NCBI GenBank assembly: GCA_947475795.1
Contig: CANJOX010000274.1
Coordinates: 1-5,000 of the forward strand
Length of the DNA: 5,000 bases
Direction: 5' to 3'
DNA from: Gemmatimonadota bacterium
GTDB lineage: Bacteria > Gemmatimonadota > Gemmatimonadetes > Gemmatimonadales > Gemmatimonadaceae
The number at the start of each line of letters is the position of its first letter. Position 1 is the first letter of the stretch. Made by a program: the position numbers and the translations under genes. This document shows positions 1-5,000 of this stretch, piece after piece. Under the pieces are notes generated by a model. It did not search any database, was not told the DNA's origin, and saw only the letters and a program-made list of their open reading frames with translations.

Positions 1-1414
<1,414 letters not shown>

Positions 1415-1429
1415 TGCGGTCTCGTTCGT

Positions 1430-1454
1430 AAGGAGTGACAGTCCTTGCGGACTG
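1430..1454 (-). promoter_or_regulatory. Two overlapping, mutually exclusive short hairpins in the dnaK leader
   Basis: Positions 1439-1454 form a perfect 6-bp stem with a 4-base loop. On the dnaK (minus) strand this reads CAGTCC-GCAA-GGACTG, so the loop is a GNRA-type tetraloop. An alternative 5-bp stem uses AAGGA (1446-1442 on the minus strand) and TCCTT (1434-1430) with a 7-base loop. It shares bases with the first stem, so both cannot form at once. Both lie about 15-40 bases upstream of the dnaK ATG. The stems are seen directly; a regulatory role (thermosensor, mRNA stability) is inference. Stems this short also occur by chance. Confidence 0.3.
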
Positions 1455-1534
1455 GGAAATGCAGCCGTCGTTTTTGGGATGCCGCTGCAAGTACAGAGGG
1501 CAAGGGGTGGGCCGCCTGCAATCTGCCGGAGCGG

Positions 1535-1549
1535 CATACTTTAGGGGTT
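1535..1549. promoter_or_regulatory. Only AT-richer patch in the dnaK/rhomboid divergent spacer, possible promoter core
   Basis: The 194-bp spacer must carry the dnaK promoter and probably that of the rhomboid gene. Its clearest AT-rich patch is catactttaggggt. On the minus strand it reads CCCCTAAAGTATG. TAAAGT matches 4 of 6 bases of a sigma-70 -10 box, and the preceding CCCC is faintly reminiscent of a heat-shock -10. On the plus strand CATACT is also a 4-of-6 match. No convincing -35 box sits 16-18 bp away on either strand, and no CIRCE (HrcA) repeat is present. This is a weak candidate based on position and composition. Confidence 0.2.
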
Positions 1550-1575
1550 TGGACCGCGTCGACACCTGTCGTGTC

Positions 1576-1586
1576 GGCAGACTGCC
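1576..1586. repeat. Short inverted repeat just before the rhomboid start
   Basis: GGCAGACTGCC is a perfect inverted repeat: 5-bp arms around one central base, or a 4-bp stem with a 3-base loop as RNA. It ends 22 bases before the rhomboid ATG. It could be a small operator half-site pair or chance. Nothing else supports a function. Confidence 0.2.
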
Positions 1587-1608
1587 AATGTGACCTGCCG
1601 AGTGCGCC

Positions 1609-2379
1609 ATGTTTCCGATTTCTGACGACAACCCGACGTTGCGGGCGCCCGTGATGACCCTGGCGTTGCTGGTCGTGACGTGGGCGGTGTGGTTCTGGGT
1701 GCAAGGGGCTGGAAGTCCGCTGCCACTGGCGATCAGCGTGTGTGATCTCGGGATGGTGCCGGGGGAGCTGACGGGGCAGGCGCCGGTGGGGTTCGGGGTG
1801 CCGCTGGGTCGGTTCGGGAGCCAGACCCTGTCGTGCGTGGTCGATGACGCTCCGATCAACTGGGCGACCCCGCTACTCAGCGTCTTCCTGCATGGCGGGT
1901 GGGGACACCTGATCGGGAATTCCCTGTACCTGTGGGTGTTCGGCAACAACGTCGAAGACAGCATGGGGCGCGGCCGTTTTCTGGCCTTCTACCTGCTCAC
2001 GGGGCTGGCGGCGGCGCTGACGCACGTGGCGGTGTCGTCTGGATCACCGGTGCCGACCGTGGGCGCGTCGGGGGCGATTTCGGGGGTGATGGGCGCCTAC
2101 CTCTTGCTGTATCCGCGGGTGAAGGTGCGCACGTTCGTGCCGCCCTTTTTCCTGCTGCGCTTTCCGGCGTGGGCGGTGCTGATTCTGTGGTTCGCCAGCC
2201 AGCTGCTGAGCGGCTTGCCCGAACTGTCGCCGCTGCGCCGCGAGGTGACGGGCGGCGTCGCGGTGTGGGCGCACATCGGCGGCTTCGTGGTGGGGGCGCT
2301 GCTGGCGCGGTGGTTCGAGAATCCGGAGCTCGTGCGCCGGAAGTCCACTGTGAGCGACGCCAAAGTGGTTTGGCGGTGA
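1609..2379 (+). CDS. Rhomboid family intramembrane serine protease
   Basis: This 256-residue polytopic inner-membrane protease is predicted to cleave transmembrane helices within the bilayer. Six hydrophobic segments lie at roughly 14-32, 88-110, 122-142, 150-168, 184-204 and 214-234. The catalytic serine is Ser154 in GASGAISGVMG (the GxSG motif of helix 4). The catalytic histidine is His222 in AHIGGFVVG (helix 6). Helix 2 carries HGGWGHLIGN, with His95, His100 and Asn104 matching the conserved oxyanion residues known from E. coli GlpG. The long loop between helices 1 and 2 (about 33-87) has two cysteines, Cys45 and Cys76. There is no soluble N-terminal cytoplasmic domain. The ATG is the first possible start, since an in-frame TGA lies at 1591-1593; no Shine-Dalgarno is evident. 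The gene is divergent from dnaK and followed by 180 bp of spacer, so it is probably transcribed alone. Family assignment is firm; its substrate cannot be read from the sequence. Confidence 0.95.
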   Translation: MFPISDDNPTLRAPVMTLALLVVTWAVWFWVQGAGSPLPLAISVCDLGMVPGELTGQAPVGFGVPLGRFGSQTLSCVVDDAPINWATPLLSVFLHGGWGHLIGNSLYLWVFGNNVEDSMGRGRFLAFYLLTGLAAALTHVAVSSGSPVPTVGASGAISGVMGAYLLLYPRVKVRTFVPPFFLLRFPAWAVLILWFASQLLSGLPELSPLRREVTGGVAVWAHIGGFVVGALLARWFENPELVRRKSTVSDAKVVWR

Positions 2380-2387
2380 ACTGTTTT

Positions 2388-2414
2388 CGCGCGGTGGACG
2401 GCAGAGCCCGCGTG
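2388..2414 (+). terminator. Weak hairpin after the rhomboid gene, no U-tract
   Basis: Arms cgcgcgg (2388-2394) and ccgcgtg (2408-2414) can form a 7-bp stem with one G-U pair and a 13-base loop, 8 bases after the rhomboid stop. No T-run follows, so it is not a classical intrinsic terminator. It may serve as a 3' end stabiliser or mean nothing. Confidence 0.25.
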
Positions 2415-2465
2415 TAACGATGGGAATTGCATGTGGCGTTCCGGCACCGGAGGCGTGATCGTTAC
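2414..2465. repeat. 8-bp perfect inverted repeat enclosing a smaller palindrome in the rhomboid/DUF47 spacer
   Basis: gtaacgat (2414-2421) is exactly complementary to atcgttac (2458-2465), with 36 bases between. Inside is the palindrome TCCGGCACCGGA (2440-2451; 5-bp arms). The arrangement could fold as a long hairpin with an inner hairpin, or act as a spaced operator upstream of the phosphate genes. It does not resemble the Pho box I know (two CTGTCA-like direct repeats). Symmetry is seen directly; function is unknown. Confidence 0.35.
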
Positions 2466-2500
2466 GGAGCGTTCGTGCCGACGTGACACCGGTTCCCGTG

Positions 2501-2506
2501 TATTGT
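2501..2506 (+). promoter_or_regulatory. Possible -10 element for the DUF47-pit-ppk unit
   Basis: TATTGT matches 4 of 6 bases of the sigma-70 -10 consensus and is the best AT-rich hexamer in the GC-rich spacer. Transcription would start near 2512 and give a leader of about 48 bases. No good -35 hexamer lies 16-18 bp upstream; GTGACA at 2483-2488 is close to TTGACA but only 12 bp away. A promoter somewhere in 2380-2559 is likely from gene layout; this exact placement is weak. Confidence 0.22.
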
Positions 2507-2518
2507 GCGGGGGCGGCC

Positions 2519-2533
2519 GCGCGCCGGGCGCGC
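2519..2533 (+). repeat. GC inverted repeat in the leader of the DUF47 gene
   Basis: GCGCGCC (2519-2525) and GGCGCGC (2527-2533) are perfectly complementary around one central base, so the RNA would form about a 6-bp all-GC stem with a 3-base loop. It ends 26 bases before the proposed GTG start. It could stabilise the mRNA 5' end or influence initiation. In such GC-rich DNA, chance cannot be excluded. Confidence 0.35.
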
Positions 2534-2559
2534 CATGTTTTCTCCCAGCCATCCGTGCC

Positions 2560-3171
2560 GTGAAGCTTTTCTCCAAAGACGAAACGTTTTTCGATCATTT
2601 CCGGCAGCTTGCCGTGTACATGGGCAGCGCGTCGAGTTTGCTGCGCACCCTGCTCGAGAACCCCGCCGAGGCCGCGCGCATTGCGGTCGAGATCAAGAAG
2701 GTCGAGACCGACGGCGATGCCATCGTGCACCTGATCAACCAGCGCATCGACACCAGCTTCGTGACGCCGCTGGATCGTGAGGACATTCACGTGTTGGCCA
2801 CGCGCCTCGACAACGTGATTGACCTGGTGAACGGCGCGGCGCGCCGGGTGGTGATGTTCCGCGTGAAGACGCCGCGGGCCGGTGGTGTCCAGATGGCCGA
2901 CGTGCTGGTCCGGGCGAGCGCGGAGATTCTGGCGTCGGTGGGCGACGTGACCAAGCGCGTGAAGATGCTGGAGCACGGCCGCAAGATCAAAGCGCTGGAG
3001 GAAGAGGGCGACGTGCTGTACGCACAGTCCGTCGGTGCGCTCTTCGAGCACGACGAGCCGGCGATCGAAGTGCTGAAGTGGAAGGAGATTTTCGACGCGC
3101 TCGAAGAAGCGATCGACGAGTGCGAAGATGTGTCGAACGTGCTGGAAAGCATCGCGCTCAAGAACAGCTGA
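2560..3171 (+). CDS. DUF47 / PhoU-like protein, probable regulator of the adjacent Pit transporter
   Basis: This is a soluble, helical protein of the PhoU-divergent (DUF47, PF01865) family. Its members are usually encoded beside PiT transporters and are thought to modulate phosphate transport. From GTG 2560 it is 203 residues, close to the family's usual 205-210, and begins MKLFSKDETFFDHF, a typical family N-terminus. PhoU-style acidic metal-binding motifs recur: E49xxxD53, D84xxxD88 (TRLDNVIDLV), E147xxxD151 (ALEEEGDVLY) and an acidic run at 182-190 (EEAIDECED). The frame stays open upstream to an ATG at 2431. The extra 43 residues are arginine-, glycine- and cysteine-rich, resemble translated spacer and cover the GC hairpin, so the GTG is preferred. 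No clear Shine-Dalgarno is visible. The stop is 7 bp before pit, so the two are surely co-transcribed. Mechanism of regulation is inferred from the family. Confidence 0.92.
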   Translation: MKLFSKDETFFDHFRQLAVYMGSASSLLRTLLENPAEAARIAVEIKKVETDGDAIVHLINQRIDTSFVTPLDREDIHVLATRLDNVIDLVNGAARRVVMFRVKTPRAGGVQMADVLVRASAEILASVGDVTKRVKMLEHGRKIKALEEEGDVLYAQSVGALFEHDEPAIEVLKWKEIFDALEEAIDECEDVSNVLESIALKNS

Positions 3172-3178
3172 CGATTCC

Positions 3179-4216
3179 GTGGTCAACTTCGTCATCTTTA
3201 TCGTCGTCGTCGCGCTGGCGTTCGACTTCATCAACGGTTTTCACGATTCCGCCAACTCGATCGCCACGATCGTCGGGACGCGCGTCCTGAGCCCGCTCGC
3301 CGCCGTGATCTGGGCGGCCACGTTCAATTTCGCGGCGCTGTTCTTCGTGGGCACGGCGGTGGCCAAGTCGGTGGCCGCCGGCTTCATCGACCTGAACGTG
3401 GTTGATGCGAACGTGATCCTGGGCGGGCTGCTGGGAGCGATCACGTGGAACCTGATCACGTGGTGGTTCGGTATCCCATCCAGTTCATCGCACGCGCTCA
3501 TCGGCGGCTACGCCGGTGCCGCCGTCTCGAAGGTGGGCTTCTCCGCCCTGCTGTGGGGGAAGAAGTGGATCGAGACCCTCTCGGCGATCGTGCTCTCGCC
3601 GACGATCGGCATGCTGATGGGATTCCTGCTGATGGTGCTGGTGTTCAACGTGTTCCGGAAGGTCACGAGCACCAAGGCGGACAAGTTCTTCCGCGTGGCG
3701 CAGCTCACCAGTTCGGCGCTGTTGTCGCTGGCGCACGGAGGCAACGATGCGCAGAAAACGATGGGCATCATCGTCGGGTTGCTGGTGGCCACGCAGGCCA
3801 CCTTCGCCGACCAGACCGGACTGCTGAGCCACCTGTACGTGACGTCGCTGCAGGAGATTCCGGTGTGGGTCGAGCTCAGCGCTTACACCATGATCTCGCT
3901 GGGCACGCTGTTCGGCGGCTGGCGCATCGTGCACACCATGGGCACGCGGATCACGAAGCTGCGCCCCGTGGGCGGTTTCTGCGCGGAGACGGCGGGCGCG
4001 CTGGTCATTTTGTCGGCGTCGAAGTTCGGCATCCCCGTGAGCACGACGCACACGATCACCGGCGCCATCGTCGGTGTGGGCGCCACCAACCGCCTGTCGG
4101 CGGTGCGCTGGGGGCTGGCCGGCAAGATCGTGTGGGCGTGGGTGATCACCATCCCCGCAGCGGCCACGATGGCGGCGATCTCGTACCGCTTGCTGGCCGC
4201 GTTCAATCCACTCTGA
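3179..4216 (+). CDS. pit: PiT-family inorganic phosphate transporter
   Basis: This secondary transporter moves inorganic phosphate across the inner membrane; bacterial Pit proteins typically carry a metal-phosphate complex with protons. From GTG 3179 it has 345 residues, a compact version lacking the large central loop of the roughly 500-residue E. coli PitA. The two inverted PHO4 halves are plain. The N-half has FDFINGFHDSANSIAT (15-30) and GIPSSSSHALIGG (98-110). The C-half has HGGNDAQKTMG (186-196) and GIPVSTTHTITGA (284-296). About ten hydrophobic segments fill most of the length. The frame is open upstream to ATG 3128 inside the DUF47 gene, but that would prepend a Cys/Arg-rich stretch before the first membrane helix, so the GTG 7 bp after the upstream stop is chosen. 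The neighbours (DUF47 and ppk) support phosphate uptake feeding polyphosphate. Phosphate versus sulfate transport within PiT cannot be fully settled by eye, but the DUF47 partner favours phosphate. Confidence 0.95.
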   Translation: MVNFVIFIVVVALAFDFINGFHDSANSIATIVGTRVLSPLAAVIWAATFNFAALFFVGTAVAKSVAAGFIDLNVVDANVILGGLLGAITWNLITWWFGIPSSSSHALIGGYAGAAVSKVGFSALLWGKKWIETLSAIVLSPTIGMLMGFLLMVLVFNVFRKVTSTKADKFFRVAQLTSSALLSLAHGGNDAQKTMGIIVGLLVATQATFADQTGLLSHLYVTSLQEIPVWVELSAYTMISLGTLFGGWRIVHTMGTRITKLRPVGGFCAETAGALVILSASKFGIPVSTTHTITGAIVGVGATNRLSAVRWGLAGKIVWAWVITIPAAATMAAISYRLLAAFNPL

Positions 4217-4226
4217 TCCGCTTCCG

Positions 4227-4252
4227 GTCCGGCGCGGGACTCCGCGCCGGAC
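4227..4252 (+). promoter_or_regulatory. Perfect 11-bp GC-rich hairpin between pit and ppk
   Basis: gtccggcgcgg (4227-4237) and ccgcgccggac (4242-4252) are perfectly complementary with the four-base loop gact. The hairpin starts 10 bases after the pit stop and ends 7 bases before the ppk ATG. No T-run follows, so classical intrinsic termination is unlikely. Placement suggests control of ppk translation (the stem occupies the ribosome-binding region), protection of the pit mRNA 3' end, or a processing point that sets different levels of transporter and kinase. The structure is seen directly; the role is inferred. Confidence 0.6.
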
Positions 4253-4259
4253 ACCCGCC

Positions 4260-5000
4260 ATGGCTTCGTCTACCGCGCTGTCGCTGCCGTACCTGAACCG
4301 CGAGCTGAGCTGGCTCGACTTCAACGCGCGCGTGCTGGAGGAAGCCCTCGACGAGCGCGTGCCGCTGCTGGAGCGCCTCAAGTTCCTGGCGATTTTCAGC
4401 ACCAATCTCGACGAGTTCTACATGGTGCGGGTGGCGGGACTCCGGCGGAAGGTGGCGGCGGGTGCGCCGCAGTATCTGCCCGATCCGCTGTCGCCGCCGG
4501 AACAGCTCGATGCCATCCACACCCGGGTGCGCGAGTTGCTCAAGCGGCGCCATCACGCGTTGCACGCGCAACTGTTGCCGGCGCTCGATGCCGCCGGGAT
4601 CAAGCTGCTGGCGATGGCGTCCCTGTCCGACGGGGAACGCGAGCGGATCCATGCGTACTTCGAATCGCAGATCTTTCCCGTCCTGACGCCGCTCGCGGTC
4701 GATCCGGGGCATCCGTTTCCCTACATCTCGAATCTCTCGCTGTCACTGGCGGTGGCGATCGGCGATCCGGAGACCGGCAAGGAGCATTTTGCCCGCGTGA
4801 AGGTGCCGCGGTCGCTCCCGCGGTGGGTGCCGGTGGATCGCGACGGAGAGCACAGCTTCGTGCCGCTCGAGGAGGTGATCGGCGAGCACCTCGGTGCGCT
4901 GTTTCCGGGCATGACGGTGAAACGCTGGTTCACCTTCCGCATTACGCGCTACTCGGACCTCGATCTGGGGCAGATCGATCAGCCGGAAGATCTGCTGGAG
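4260..5000 (+). CDS. ppk1: Polyphosphate kinase 1, N-terminal 247 residues, 3' end outside window
   Basis: PPK1 reversibly transfers the gamma-phosphate of ATP onto a growing inorganic polyphosphate chain, at or near the membrane. Translation from ATG 4260 gives MASSTALSLPYLNRELSWLD and then FNARVLEEAL. STNLDEFYMVRVAGLRRKV (48-66) follows; its Asn49 corresponds to the ATP-contacting Asn45 of E. coli PPK. FPVLTPLAVDPGHPFPYISN (139-158) and FRITRYSDLDL (226-236) are also family hallmarks. These cover the N-terminal domain and most of the head domain. The two catalytic-domain regions with the phosphorylated histidine lie beyond the window; PPK1 is usually about 690-730 residues, so about one third is visible. 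There is no stop or frameshift in the visible part. The only usable upstream start is this ATG, 43 bp after pit, so it very likely belongs to the same transcript. No Shine-Dalgarno is seen, and a strong hairpin precedes it. Confidence 0.96.
   Translation, partial: MASSTALSLPYLNRELSWLDFNARVLEEALDERVPLLERLKFLAIFSTNLDEFYMVRVAGLRRKVAAGAPQYLPDPLSPPEQLDAIHTRVRELLKRRHHALHAQLLPALDAAGIKLLAMASLSDGERERIHAYFESQIFPVLTPLAVDPGHPFPYISNLSLSLAVAIGDPETGKEHFARVKVPRSLPRWVPVDRDGEHSFVPLEEVIGEHLGALFPGMTVKRWFTFRITRYSDLDLGQIDQPEDLLE

Noticed and set aside
1415..1608. CIRCE operator (TTAGCACTC-N9-GAGTGCTAA) upstream of dnaK
   Set aside because: Scanned on both strands; no matching arms found.
2431..2559. ATG 2431 as the start of the DUF47 gene
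   Set aside because: It would add 43 Arg/Gly/Cys-rich residues absent from the family's usual N-terminus and run through the GC hairpin; GTG 2560 gives the expected length.
2380..2559. Pho box upstream of the phosphate genes
   Set aside because: No pair of CTGTCA-like repeats at 11-bp spacing was seen.
3128..3178. ATG 3128 as the start of pit
   Set aside because: It would overlap the DUF47 gene by 44 bases and add a Cys/Arg-rich segment before the first helix; GTG 3179 fits the family N-terminus.
2044..3234. 396-codon open frame on the minus strand across the rhomboid and DUF47 genes
   Set aside because: Its translation is a low-complexity His/Arg/Ala-rich sequence typical of antisense frames in high-GC genes, and both plus-strand genes beneath it are clear family members.
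3445..4405. Long open frames overlapping pit (3445-4296 plus, 3485-4405 minus)
   Set aside because: Arg/His/Gly-rich compositional shadows; the PiT frame carries all family motifs and membrane segments.

Overview
The window is ordinary high-GC bacterial chromosome with strong codon-position bias. It fits a Gram-negative-type organism. The visible DnaK keeps the nucleotide-binding-domain segment (about residues 72-111) that is shortened in Firmicutes and Actinobacteria. Gene content and GC would fit Gemmatimonadota or a similar diderm phylum. That is an inference from general character, not proof, and no 16S or lineage-specific marker is present.

Layout: (1) 1-1414, minus strand: the first 471 codons of dnaK, running off the left edge. 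(2) 1415-1608: a divergent spacer with short inverted repeats and one AT-rich patch. (3) 1609-2379, plus: a six-helix rhomboid intramembrane serine protease with its catalytic Ser and His intact. (4) 2380-2559: a 180-bp spacer with several inverted repeats. (5) 2560-3171, plus: a PhoU-like DUF47 protein of the kind that accompanies Pit transporters. (6) 3179-4216, plus: a compact PiT-family phosphate transporter, 7 bp downstream. (7) 4217-4259: a spacer dominated by a perfect 11-bp GC hairpin. (8) 4260-5000, plus: the first 247 codons of polyphosphate kinase ppk1, running off the right edge.

Genes 5, 6 and 8 make a coherent phosphate-storage unit: Pi enters through PiT, the DUF47 protein probably controls that transport, and PPK polymerises the terminal phosphate of ATP into polyphosphate. 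DnaK and the rhomboid protease are protein quality-control or membrane-proteolysis genes with no obvious functional tie to that unit.

No mobile element, CRISPR array, tRNA, rRNA or clear novel system was seen. The points most worth a second look are at RNA level: the strong hairpin ending 7 bases before the ppk start codon, two mutually exclusive hairpins in the dnaK leader, and the lack of a clear Shine-Dalgarno sequence before any of the five genes.
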